Shown here piece by piece: positions 47,570-58,246 of a stretch of DNA of 64,000 nucleotides; the stretch's first letter is position 1; each line of letters opens with the position of its first letter. Made by a program: the position numbers and the translations under genes. The stretch is from positions 845,501 to 909,500 of the forward strand of contig OY855906.1 of assembly GCA_963693305.1 (NCBI GenBank), in the 5' to 3' direction. Source of the stretch: Meandrina meandrites. Taxonomy: Eukaryota > Cnidaria > Anthozoa > Scleractinia > Meandrinidae. The notes below the pieces were generated by a model. The model worked only from the letters and a program-made list of their open reading frames with translations. It did not search any database and was not told where the DNA came from.

Positions 47570-47977
47570 AGTAAACTCTAAAGTATTGTAGTTCAAAACC
47601 TACAATTTTATGTACATTTAAGTCAAACATAAAGAAAATTGCTCCTTTAAAGACTTTTTCGTGTTTTATCGGCTAATAGAAGACCACAGGATAACCAATC
47701 AAATGCGCGGGTTTCCATTGGAACACAGCTGAGTTTCTACTACAACTCGATAAGAGACACAGATAATGTTTGCTGAAGTAGAATGGCTCCAGGGAAACGA
47801 AAATTGCCTCGATCGAGAAATCGGGATTCTACTGTATTTTTTTTTGTTTCAAAATAAATCTCACAGATAAGAAAGTCACAAGCACTCAGCTTTTAAGCTG
47901 CGTGGGAACAGTCAGGATAGTTTATTTAGCGGAAATAGGAACCCAAAAGGTGATGGCCAATTAAATGAGGACACAAT

Positions 47978-48181
47978 CAATGTTGCGGACACAAATGTTT
48001 CCCTGTTTGTTTGTTCGCGCACGCAACGTTTGTTGCGGACACAAAATTTGTGTCTGAGTGTCTGCAACAAATGTTTCACGGTTTGCGCAGAATGGAAACA
48101 AAAGATTTGTTTTGTTTCCCGCTCGTTTTCTCACCCAAGAAACATCATGAGCAACAATGTGTCTTCGTTTTCCACCGCCTC
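47978..48181. repeat. Interspersed repeat of CAATGTTGC...ACACAAAT family, copy 2
   Basis: Matches 12889-13099 through CAATGTTGCGGACACAAATG, CAACAAATGTTTC, CATCATGAGCAACAATGTGT and CCACCGCC. Confidence 0.6.
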
Positions 48182-49982
48182 ACTGGTCAAATTTCGTTAT
48201 TGTCTTTTCCAGTAGATTTTCGCGAAATTGAACAAACGAAAACAAAAAAAAAACTGAGCCTTTGGCAAATCCAACAAAGACGTTAAAATATACTTGATGA
48301 CGCCTGCTAATCTTAATGTTTTCCTCCAACTTGTCACTCAATTTTTTAACTATCTATTAGTAACGATTTATAACCATAATTACGAATAAAGCTGTTGTTG
48401 TAAGAATATCACAATGATTAAATACTGAGAACAAATACGGAGTTTTGTGAAACCTAATTCAACTTAAAAATCAGGTCAGCTTTATTCTGAAAGTTCGCGA
48501 GTAATACCATGATACCCATAACGGGTTCTAGTCAGTGCTCTTCTCTTTTCTGTCTCCTTTCAATCTTTTTTATTTGCTTTTGCGTAAATGTATTAATTAA
48601 GTTGTCATCTGTACTGTTTTTCCTTTCAAGAGAAAAGTTGAAAGTCTTTTTAAAAATATTTTTCTGGTATTGCTTTAAGATCCCTGTCTGGCTTAGCCTA
48701 TTTAATGACTTACACAATATATATTTAAACATCACGTTCAGTTTGTCCAGTGCCTGTAATCGCCAAACCCATTAGATTACACCTCGGATTATCGAAAAGG
48801 TGCATTGTCATATTGTGAGCACGTTCACGGTAAACTGTATTTATTAATATCTTTGAAAGTATTTTTCAAGCATGCCGTATTAGGAATAATATCCGAGGCC
48901 ATTAAAATGCTTGCAAGCGAGTTTAGCATCCATGGAAACTAAGTGTGAAAGCTAATCGAAAATTTATTACTCTGCTAGAAATTAAAATCAGTCTTAAATC
49001 GAAAAAAACTCGAAAAATTATCAGTTTTCTTGTCCCTCTATATCAAAAATTACAATACAAACGGAGGATTGTCTCTGTTACGGCTTCACGTAGACAATCT
49101 CTGCGCTCTTACGCAACCCTTCCATTGCTTGCGTAGGAACCTGCTACGTGATTGGATGTCCTTGAAAACGAGTTATTAGGCTTACTATTTTCAAAGCAGT
49201 CTCGTCCCCAGCGCACTTCCTCCGATCGAACTGCCGCTGACCAGTAGAAACGGATGATGATAACGAGTTTAGTGCGAAAACTAATGATCTTGAGCACGCG
49301 CACTAGATTTGCTACGTTGTCGTACCCGAAAAGATAACGCATATCGGAAACTCTGTAGTATCAATTCTTTTGTACAATTTGGAGAATGATAATTCTTTTA
49401 TGGGACGATACTTCATTGCGATGATAATACTTCAGAGTAAAATATTATTCGATGAAAAACCATTTGCCGTGACCTTCCTGGAGCATGTTTGTAATAAAAC
49501 AAAATAGTAAACTACATCTCTATTCCCCTCTCCCCCTTCCCAAATCAGTGTCGAGATTCATTTTCACTCAGCAGTTTGCACAGATCTTCAAACGTGCATC
49601 ACCCCTTAATGCATTTGAAGAAGTTTAGCAGGATCAATGTCATGAAGGGGACTTTATATATAGTGTTGCCTGGACACATGACAGGTGGCTCTTACCAGTC
49701 AGTGGAACATGTACAAGTTGATAGGTAATTCTGGTCAATGAGACTGGACTGAGCCAGTAGTTTTCGTCTCGAGCCAGGTTGCTAAACAACTAACCGCGCA
49801 TGACGGCGTCACAACTTTCGCTGTTTGTGGATTGGATGATAAAACTCGGAAACTTTATCGGTCTTTACGATAAAAGATGTAGTTTGGATGAGATAATTCA
49901 GCATCGAGCAAGGAGTCATCTAGATGTGTCTCGGTAATAGCGACGCTGTCTCAAACTGCAACTCCAGAAAATCCGTCTTATA
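48182..49982. other. Intergenic DNA, no gene seen
   Basis: Short frames only, including 48509-48775 and 49109-49342, with no recognised domain. No repeat identified by eye. Confidence 0.4.
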
Positions 49983-50360
49983 TACCGTATTTATTCGATT
50001 AAACGCCGCCCACGAATAAACGCCGCATCTTAGAGCAGAATTATTAATAAACGCCGCCCTCGAATAAACGCCGACTCACTATGCGGCGTTTATTCAAATA
50101 ATACAACCAAAAAGCAAATGTAGTAATAATCAAGTTTTGCGTAAGCCATAGAAATTTATTTCCTTGATTATAACAATTTTTTAGGATCAGTACATTCGAA
50201 GTTCAAAGGAATATAACCAAAACACGAAAACAATTTACGGTAGTTCAGCTTAATCAAGCTTATTGCTTGCGAGAAATAAATTGGATTTTAAATAAACGCC
50301 GTCCTCGAATAAACGCCGCACTCGAATCGCGAAAAATTTAATAATCGAATAAATATGGTA
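49983..50360. mobile_element. 378-bp MITE with TACCGTATTTATTCGATTA termini and AAACGCCG repeats
   Basis: TACCGTATTTATTCGATTA at the left is mirrored by TAATCGAATAAATATGGTA at the right. AATAAACGCCG(C/T)CCTCG units occur in direct pairs next to each end plus one inverted CGGCGTTTATT. TA flanks both sides. No coding. Confidence 0.85.
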
Positions 50361-50805
50361 TTAACTAAACTTATATGGTTTACAGTAAAGAGACACTAAA
50401 CAGAATTAACAGAGATAAGGCGAAGAACAGATCATGAATATTGAAAATAAGAAAGTAGACTTTAATTTCATAACGAGGCTTTGCCTTTGTAAAATTCATT
50501 TACATAATATTTAATCATTGTATACCACTATAAATTAAACTAGCCGCAAAAAGGACAGCACAGCAGTCGCTTAAATCACTCGGTTTTTGTTTATCTTTGT
50601 CAAACCTATGTCAAGTTCCTAACAGCTGTTCATTGAAGGGTTTAGGGCTCATGAATATCAAAAACGTTAAGGTGTTAAGCAAGGTATCTTGGAACCACAA
50701 TATCCTGCCCACAACTGGTGGCGGTGAAGTACTTCTCCGCAGATTTTAGAAAGGATTAGCAAAAATACTGGCTTAGTACTTGTCGGTTTAGAATCTCTTT
50801 TAACC

Positions 50806-53800
50806 ATGGAATTCCTGGAACATTTTCCAAACAACGACTCCGCAGTTAACACTTTTAACGCGACTAAAAACTACAGCTTTCCAACGGAGAGTTTATCATT
50901 TAAAATTTTTAAACTGTTTTGTTATTCTCTCGTCTTTTTGCTGGGCGTCGTTGGAAATGTACTTGTGTTCCGAATGGTCATCAAAAGAAGAAAGCTTCGA
51001 ACTGTCAGTAATATGTTCATCTGCAATCTTGCTGCCGCCGATATTGCCGTGTTGACGGTAAATCTGCCATTTCGCCTGGCGTACCAGGAAAACTCTTACG
51101 TGTGGCCTTTTGGTGCAGTTTTATGCAAGACAGTTCCAATGTTAACTTACCTCTTCATCACAGCGTCGTCAGCCACTCTTGTACTTATGACCATTGACCA
51201 GTACCGAGCCATAGTTAATCCCTTGGGGCGAAGGTTCACCATCAAAATGACCAAATATGCCGTGCTGTTCATCTGGATTTTCTCAACCCTCATAACTCTG
51301 CCGTTCAACTTCGCTTTGACTGTGGTTGAACGCCAAGTCGGCGTCCCAGTTTGTACTGATGTTTGGCCGAGTGAGAAATTTGAGCGATTTTACTTTTTGT
51401 GCTTGTTTGTGGTTCAGTTTGTTATTCCTATGACCATTATCGTGTCGTGTTATACTCTCATATGCGGCCACCTTCGCTCAAGCACAAGTCAGGATCGCTT
51501 CACTTTCAACAAGCAACGCTCGGATCGGAACAAAAAGGTAAAGTTACAATTAGTTCAATTGGACATTTGTCACCTTTTTGGGTATTTATCAACTTTTAGA
51601 TCCTAAACAACGGTTCCGTATTTTTCTCTGCGTTCTCGAACATATCACTAGACATGTACAAACTCACAGGCCAGTAATGTTAATATTTATTCCATCTACG
51701 TTTTTGCACATTGAGTCGAACTAGGATAAAAACAGATTAAAGTTTTACTCAATTCTAGTGACCGATACGCGGCGAAAAGAAAATGTTTTTCTTATGAAAG
51801 GAACATTAGTATGTTTCCAGGTAGTAAAAGTTTTTTCAAAAACGCTTTTGCCTCGAGCTATGGGAGAAGAATTTACTTATTCAGCTGGCGGTACTTCAAA
51901 GTGGCTTTAAAAATTACAATAGGCTTAATTTAGGCAATATCAATAGCAGGGGGTTGTTATGGTTACCATCAGTGCAGGAAATTTAGTTCCAAACCAAAAG
52001 ACCTATTTTTTTCAGAAAAGCTGTACTCCCTTCTTCAGTGATCCGTCAACAATAATAGTATTAATTGCATGTAGCAGCGGTTACCTCTGGCAAAAAAAAA
52101 AGTCATATGCAGTGTCAATACTCCACTGTATTAACAAACATCACCGGTCGATATATTGTTTGCTGTCGCTTATATATCGGCCCTGGTAGCTCTAAAAATT
52201 GATATTAGTCTTATCTTGTCGATAAATCCCCGTCAAGGAGAAAGTATTCATCCACTGTTTGAAGCGAGACGCTTGTTCAGATGAAATCTCCTTTATTTCA
52301 CAATGTAAGACAGTTTTTCCGGTGAGACAAAATGTCAAAATGGTCCCAGTTAGAGGGGAGGGGAAAGGGCAGTAAAGCCAGTTTCAAAACTGGATGAGAC
52401 ACTCAATCGAAAATTGTATCTTTCTCTGAAATCAAAATTGGGGAAAGGGCCGGGATGTAAAAATGTGAAAATATCTTAAATGAAATTCTTAACCAAGACT
52501 GTCTCAAGCCTATTTGAAACTGGTTGTACTTGTAGTGTATACAATTGCATGTGGCAGCGGCCATTTCTGAAAAAAAGGTCAGCATATGTGTCACTACTCC
52601 ACTTTATTAACAAACGCCATCAGTCGATATATTGTTTACTGTCGCTTATATCGGCCCTGGTAGCTCTAAAAAGTGGTATTAGCCTTATCTTGTTGATGAA
52701 TCCCCATCAAGCGGAAAGCATTCATCCATTGTTTGAAGAGAGACGCTTGTTCAGATGAAATCTCCCTTATTTTACAATGTAAGTCAGTTTTTCCGGAAGC
52801 CAAAATGTCAAAATGGTCCCAGTTGGACCCGTTAATGTTGTGTCCAGTCAAAATAATTAAGCATGGAATTTAAAATGTTTTTGTTTTCCTGTCGTGAAGT
52901 CTTTGTTTAGATGTCCTTATTATCCCATCAGCGGGCTTTGTAAATCACCTTGGACATTTGGGAGAGGTCAATAGTCTGCCCTTATATGGAAAGAAGAATT
53001 TTTAAAGCCGGCATGGGCTCTGGAATACTATCACGAGGTTTACAGAAGTTGATTGGGACCATTTTGACATTCTGTCACCAAATAAACTGACTTACATTAT
53101 GAAATAAAGCAGAATTTATTTATTCAAGATCTTCAACCTGAAGCTCTTACATCACGTGACTTGCTCAGCGCAATAAAGACCTCCTGCATTTATATAATTT
53201 GTTATTCCATTTGAACGGTCATTTTTGAAAATGTATGTCGCTTATTATATGTTAAACCATCCAATGCTCCTGAGCAAGATTTATCGACTATTTTATTTAG
53301 ATATATTCCGAAAATTTAAAAAATTAGCGATATCGTATAATGTTTAATGAGCATATAGCTAAGATGGAAATCAACGTTCAGTACTGACACATAGTACTGA
53401 GCTACGTGTACGATTTGTTACCGGCATCCATTATACGTTTTTTAAAGTATTGTTCAAGTCGACTATACTTAACCCTAACCTTTTGGGGCGGGGGACACAT
53501 TTGCTAAATTTGGCAAATTGCTAATTGTTAATGGTAACCTTAAGGTATGGCGGAATATGTGTCACACATATATACGAACCTCTAGTTTACGACCTCGCTC
53601 ACCACGAGTCTCGCATTGCTCGGTGGTTAAAGCGTCTAGCCGGTATCTGGAAGGTCATGGGTTCGACTTCCGTTGGGGGGGGGGGGGGGGGGGGGGGACT
53701 CGTAAACGTAAATGGCCAAAGAAGAAGAGTTTATCTGGAAGGTCATGGGTTCGACTTCCGTTGGGGGGGGGGAACTCGTAAACGTAAATGGCCAAAGAAG

Positions 53801-54488
53801 AAGAGTTTATATGTTACATGTATCTGATATTACGAAGTAAGAGCTAATTGCAATAATGTTAACTCCTGATAATTCACAATATGATTATTACACCTATAAA
53901 ACTGGAATTTGGTACGGAGTCGCTAATTCTCGCAGTTATCAATTGTTTCTTGGTCACGTGATAGCCACATGACTTTGCTGTGACTCTCACGCGGAATACG
54001 ATGCACCGTTCGTCGCTGTGTAAAAAGACACTTGATCTCTTCGATCTTAACCACCTTGAAGTTATTTTCTCACTGTTTTTGTACTTTTTATTTATTTATT
54101 ATTTTAGGTGATTAAAATGTTGGTCGTAATAGCTGCTGTATATGCACTTTTTACACTACCCTATCACGTGGTCTGGCTTCTCGGCGTGTTTGGTTATCCG
54201 AATTCTGTTGCTAAGAAACTTTGTGTTCTCCTCGTTATTGCAACCAGTGCTGCTCATCCAATCATCTACGGCACACTAAACCAGGAATTTGGCAGAGGAT
54301 TTAAGATGTTTTTCCGATGTTTGAAACAAGAAAAAACCCACCAGAAGAAGCTTGATACGAGCGTGGAAAATAGGGTGCCAGTTGAGACGCACAGAGGTGC
54401 TTCCCTCGTAAAATTGAAGGAGACTCGCGAAGGAATGCAGTTTGCAGCAAATGAAGCACACGTAAAGGAAATGGTTTCGTGCCTCTGA
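50806..54488 (+). CDS. Class A (rhodopsin-like) G protein-coupled receptor, peptide-receptor-like
   Basis: Two exons: 50806-51537 and 54108-54488 (stop TGA), joined in phase 0, 370 residues. The start has a good context (AACCATGG). The N-terminus carries NDS, NAT and NYS glycosylation sites. TM1 has GNVLV (50-54) and TM2 NLAAADI with the conserved Asp (79). Cys107 and Cys183 can form the TM3-ECL2 disulfide. TM3 ends DQY (131-133) instead of DRY; TM6 reads YALFTLPYH without the usual CWxP; TM7 reads HPIIY (294-298) instead of NPxxY. The intron falls in the third intracellular loop. Similarity is to neuropeptide-type receptors in general; no ligand can be assigned. A possible poly(A) signal AATAAA lies at 55268-55273. 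Confidence 0.88.
52064..52345 (+). repeat. Direct repeat copy A in GPCR intron
   Basis: Collinear with 52544-52825: shared ATTGCATGTNGCAGCGG, GTCGATATATTGTTTNCTGT, CGGCCCTGGTAGCTCTAAAA, GACGCTTGTTCAGATGAAAT and AAAATGTCAAAATGGTCCCA. Roughly 85-90% identical by eye. Confidence 0.8.
52544..52825 (+). repeat. Direct repeat copy B in GPCR intron
   Basis: Partner of 52064-52345, 480 bp downstream. A short inverted third piece lies at about 53054-53100 (TGGGACCATTTTGACATTCT, ACTGACTTACATTAT). Confidence 0.8.
53548..53690 (+). mobile_element. tRNA-like SINE, uninterrupted copy
   Basis: GTGTCACACATATATACGAA, ACCTCGCTCACCACGAGTCT, GGTGGTTAAAGCGTCTAGCC and GGTCATGGGTTCGACTTCCG in order, then a long G run. 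This is the unbroken form of the copy split at 45063. Confidence 0.7.
53644..53811 (+). repeat. Tandem duplication with poly-G tracts
   Basis: TATCTGGAAGGTCATGGG through AAGAAGAAGAGTT occurs twice (53644-53731, 53732-53811). The copies differ mainly in G-run length, about 24 versus 10. Confidence 0.85.
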
Positions 54489-54632
54489 CAAGTACGATGT
54501 CTCGAACTTGAGATGCGACAACAAATTCTCTCTTCAGAAGAATAAGATCCTCGACCTCGACCAGCCTTAACCGTTAACGATGGTAGCGAGGAACTTTTAC
54601 TTTATTAACCAGTTAGCTTTTCATGGGAGGTG

Positions 54633-54710
54633 CGGTGGCCTAATGCGCTGAACTCCTTGGATCGAGCACTCCGGGGTTCCGCCCTGATGGGCCACTAGGA
54701 TCGTAGGTCC
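54633..54710 (+). mobile_element. SINE fragment with GCGGTGGCCTAATG head
   Basis: GTGCGGTGGCCTAATGCGCT, CACTCCGGGGTTCCGCCC and GATGGGCCACTAGGA: tRNA-like A and B box remnants. A related head is inverted at about 60690-60740. Confidence 0.55.
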
Positions 54711-55873
54711 TCGTACGTAGACTAGCTTCTCGTAACTGGCGGGTTTCACGCGAAACTCCTTATGACCATTTACTGTTAAGATCATATTTCTAAATCTCAG
54801 TACCAGACAAAGTTCACGAAATGTAAGAAACGCCACACCTCTCTGTCGTTTTTGATTGGTTCATTTTGAGCATGCGCATGCAAGTTATCCTGGACTCTCT
54901 TCTCTTCTCTCTTCGCGCCTGCGTCCTCCTTGACCAGCGGCCGGGAAACGCAACGGCTCTGGACCAGGAATTTCTGGTTCCGGTTCAGTTGATTGTGTGC
55001 GTGCGCTGGAGATTTTTGGATAAAATGAACAAGTTTTCAACAGCCAATCAGATTTGGCCGTCTTTTAGGTGGGCTTTCAGTCTAGCCCAGGGGTCTCGAT
55101 CCTTGGTGCAGACCAGAAGGATCGCAGCCTCTGGGGACGAGATGGGTGCCTGGGTTCAGTCTCTATATATTCAGGGACTGGACTAAGATTTGTCCCACTT
55201 CTTACAAAACAATGCATAATCGCAGTCCATCCAGCTGTAAAAATTGCTTTCTGTCGACAATTTGTTGAATAAAAAACAATTTGCCTGCTCAGTCTTGCGG
55301 AATATCGTCTGTCTGTGATTTTTAGCTTCAATCCACGCCCCTGTCCGCTAAGTCCAATTCTCGCGCATGATAAGTTCGTGCCTGCCTCATCCCCTAATTT
55401 CTTTCCAAATCCATTGTTCTCTTTCCATCATACTAAAAGGGAATTTGGAAATAAGAAAATGGCATCCAAATTGAGTGAAATATATCTGATATATTAAAAG
55501 AGAGTTAAGGAACATTTCAACAACAAAGCAAGTACAAACTGAAGGTACGGATGGACAAAAATGAAGACGATTGAAACAGTTTGCGATATGGATTGAAATC
55601 ATGTTAGGCTGAACAGTTTTAAAGGTTAATCTCGTTTGATTGTTACTTATCATAACGTCCGGGAGACATGTTTAATTTGTTTGTAATGAAGCTATGGTTT
55701 TGACATTTAGATCAATAGCAATAATGATCCCTCGCTAACAATTAGTTTTATGGCGAGTATTTGGCAAAACTTGACAAAACAGACAAAATTCAGACCCGGA
55801 ACAATCCTTTTAAGTTAGTGGAGATTTTTATGCAGTTCATGATCACTCGCGTGCGAAGATTAAGATGGGGTCA
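54711..55873. other. Region after the GPCR gene, no gene seen
   Basis: Short frames only. AATAAA at 55268 may end GPCR transcripts. Confidence 0.4.
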
Positions 55874-56234
55874 TGTAGCAGCTCTCGTAAGGTCTCACAT
55901 GAGTGGCTGAGAGAACAATAGAACAAACAACAACTGGGTAAGAACATAGGGAAAAACGCCTGCCGGCAAAGCCTGTCAAATTATCAAACGCCCCCTAATT
56001 AGTCTCGCTTGACCGTTTGTCCGGAAATGTACAGGCAGCCAATGAAATTGATTTCAATTTTAACGGATGTCAAGAATATACTTCCGACCAAAACACAGAA
56101 ACACGTCAGGTCTCACATGAGTGGCTGAGAGAACAATAGAACAAACAACAAGAACAATGCCCCTAGCCCCCAAAACAATAGCAGCTGCTACACTAGGGGA
56201 CCAGTAGAATTACAAGCTTACGAGAGCTGCTACA
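55874..56234. repeat. Compound repeat: 42-bp direct repeats inside 17-bp inverted repeats
   Basis: The outer arms TGTAGCAGCTCTCGTAA (55874-55890) and TTACGAGAGCTGCTACA (56218-56234) are exact inverses. Inside, a 42-base segment beginning GGTCTCACATGAGTGGCTGA occurs at 55891-55932 and again at 56109-56150. Confidence 0.75.
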
Positions 56235-56660
56235 CAACTGAGAGCTGCTACACAACTGGGGTCATTAAGATGCAATCATTTTGATCACACTACATCAACT
56301 TGAACATAATGACCTGATTGTCTATCTCATGTATCGGTCATTTACGACTGAAAAAATATACGCCTTTACCATGTTTTTGAATCTGCACTGATTACCAGGC
56401 ACTAAGTCATGAAGAAAATTGCTCATTAAATCCACCCAAGTCTATGACGTTTGCTTTGTATCGTAAATTGTTTTAGAGGAAATACTTTGTACCAAACGCT
56501 GCATTCTTTTGAACTTTTGAGCACTTGCATTCCCTTTCGTATACAATGGGTATTAACAATGACACTTTCTCTTCGAATTCTTGTCAGCTTATTATTATTA
56601 TATCTATAGCTAAAACAGATTTTTTCGGCCCCCTCTTTGAACCGATCGCGAAGGATTATA

Positions 56661-56666
56661 TTTATT
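56661..56666 (-). promoter_or_regulatory. Candidate poly(A) signal of the 516-residue protein gene
   Basis: TTTATT on the plus strand (AATAAA on the minus strand), 30 bases beyond the stop codon of the minus-strand gene. Close for a metazoan 3' UTR, but possible. Confidence 0.35.
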
Positions 56667-56695
56667 TCTCTCTTTACAATTAACGTTTTACGTAA

Positions 56696-58246
56696 TTAGT
56701 GATCATGTTTACTTTGATCATCACATCGTAGATATCTACAATTAGGCATGTCCCCAGATAGTTTGCATAACACCTTTTCCATTGTCGTTTGTCCCTTTTC
56801 ATATTTACACTGTTCTTTAACAATCTTTTTTAAAACCAGCGGATCATCTGTGTGCCTTCGGGTTTTCCCTGGTCTTTGTGTTCCCTCTGCATTATTATTA
56901 AGGTCGTTTGGTGCACTCTCCAGTCTCCTCCGTGCGCACGAGGGTGAGTTTTCTGAACTCTGCCGACGGGTGACTTTTAATGTGTTTTTAGAGTCACCGA
57001 AACGCTGCATAGAAAGCTTTCTCATTTTTTCGGCTCCCTCTTTGATTTCAAGTTGCCTTATGATGATTTGCTCGGCCACTTTCTCTTCTTTCTCTGTTAG
57101 AGCAGATTCTTGTCCATTCCCTGCTGAGAGACTCTGAATTCGTCGCTTGTGACCCATTGCACTTTCGTACGTTTTAGGTTCGGCGTCAAGGCGAAAAGCG
57201 CCCGAGGTGTTGGAATCTACAAATCGTACTCGAGAGTGTTTTTTTGACAAAACAGTAATTGGTGTGCTGCATTTTCTGAAAGAAGCTCGTTCCAGAAGAC
57301 TGCTATCACTGTAGCTTCTACTGCTTTGAGGACGCGAAAGAGGTGGAAAATTAGGGTTCGGTCGACTGTAAGTTACTTTCCTTTTAGGAGAAGAAGGAGC
57401 AGATGAACAAGTGTTATTACAGGTTTCAGTTTTATCAAGATCTTCTGGTTTTGAATCATCTGAACCCGAAACTTTCTCACCACAACAGAGTTTGTTTTCA
57501 TTTGAACTGCAATCTTTTCTTGTTTCTTCTGTAAATGTAGTTTGCAAACTTAAATTGTTAAGCTGTGCGAAGCAGGTATCAAGATCACTGTTTTGCTCAG
57601 CTCTCCACCCACTTATCCCATCAAGTGTAGTTTCTGAATGTTTTTCTTCAGTTTTGCAGCCAAAAAAGAAGTCGTCCTTGCTAATGCTGGCTCCTTCATC
57701 ACCCTCTGAAATGGACTGCATGTAACTTGTCACTGACGTAAACAAATCCGCCATGTTATGTTGTCCGATGCCAGTGACAATAGCGACGGAGTGTCTTCTC
57801 CTTCTCGGCGCTTTATCAATAGGAGGAAGCAAAGTTGATGAAGTGTTTTCGTCGCGTGTCACTTTGTCTTCGAGTTTTGACGAGACACAAACCCGTACCA
57901 CTTGCCCTGGGCTAAGCTCCTCTACCACACTTGCTCTTCGTCTCAAAGAGTTTTTTGTCCGCTCCACGCCAGATGCTGTAATCAAGTTAAACTTGTTATT
58001 CTCGCCTTCTTCGGTCTCGCAAACATTTACGTCCACAAACTTTGGTCTTTCTGGGCTCTTGTAAAACGATCGTGAGTACTTTTCTCGACGTATCTCGAAC
58101 AATTTCTGGCGGATGCCTCGCTCCTCTTTCTCCATCACTTTCAATTTAGTGTCCAACATTTTGTCTTCGACCTCGTTTTTTCTCCTGGCGAAATCGCAAG
58201 ACTTCTCAAGCTTAAGAAAACGAGACGTTTTGCGATTATAACTCAT
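56696..58246 (-). CDS. Uncharacterised Ser/Arg-rich 516-residue protein (single exon)
   Basis: An uninterrupted frame from ATG at 58246 (MSYNRKTSRFLKLEKSCDFA). I do not recognise the family. The first 60 residues are highly charged and heptad-like (KNEVEDKMLDTKLKVMEKEE), a probable coiled coil. The rest is low in hydrophobics, has no membrane segment or signal peptide, and looks largely disordered. Several basophilic kinase sites occur (RRRASV, RRRRHSV, TRRQSS). A Pro/Ser block reads NPNFPPLSRPQSSRSYSDSS. A second charged stretch (LTEKEEKVAEQIIIRQLEIK) may be helical. The Cys-containing C-terminus is CKLSGDMPNCRYLRC. The length of the open frame, against much shorter chance frames elsewhere, supports a real gene. 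Probably cytoplasmic or nuclear scaffold-like; function unknown. Confidence 0.75.
   Translation of the reverse strand: MSYNRKTSRFLKLEKSCDFARRKNEVEDKMLDTKLKVMEKEERGIRQKLFEIRREKYSRSFYKSPERPKFVDVNVCETEEGENNKFNLITASGVERTKNSLRRRASVVEELSPGQVVRVCVSSKLEDKVTRDENTSSTLLPPIDKAPRRRRHSVAIVTGIGQHNMADLFTSVTSYMQSISEGDEGASISKDDFFFGCKTEEKHSETTLDGISGWRAEQNSDLDTCFAQLNNLSLQTTFTEETRKDCSSNENKLCCGEKVSGSDDSKPEDLDKTETCNNTCSSAPSSPKRKVTYSRPNPNFPPLSRPQSSRSYSDSSLLERASFRKCSTPITVLSKKHSRVRFVDSNTSGAFRLDAEPKTYESAMGHKRRIQSLSAGNGQESALTEKEEKVAEQIIIRQLEIKEGAEKMRKLSMQRFGDSKNTLKVTRRQSSENSPSCARRRLESAPNDLNNNAEGTQRPGKTRRHTDDPLVLKKIVKEQCKYEKGQTTMEKVLCKLSGDMPNCRYLRCDDQSKHDH

Noticed and set aside
53644..53811. CRISPR-like direct repeats
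   Set aside because: Only two adjacent copies with poly-G slippage inside an animal genome; a tandem duplication of a SINE end.
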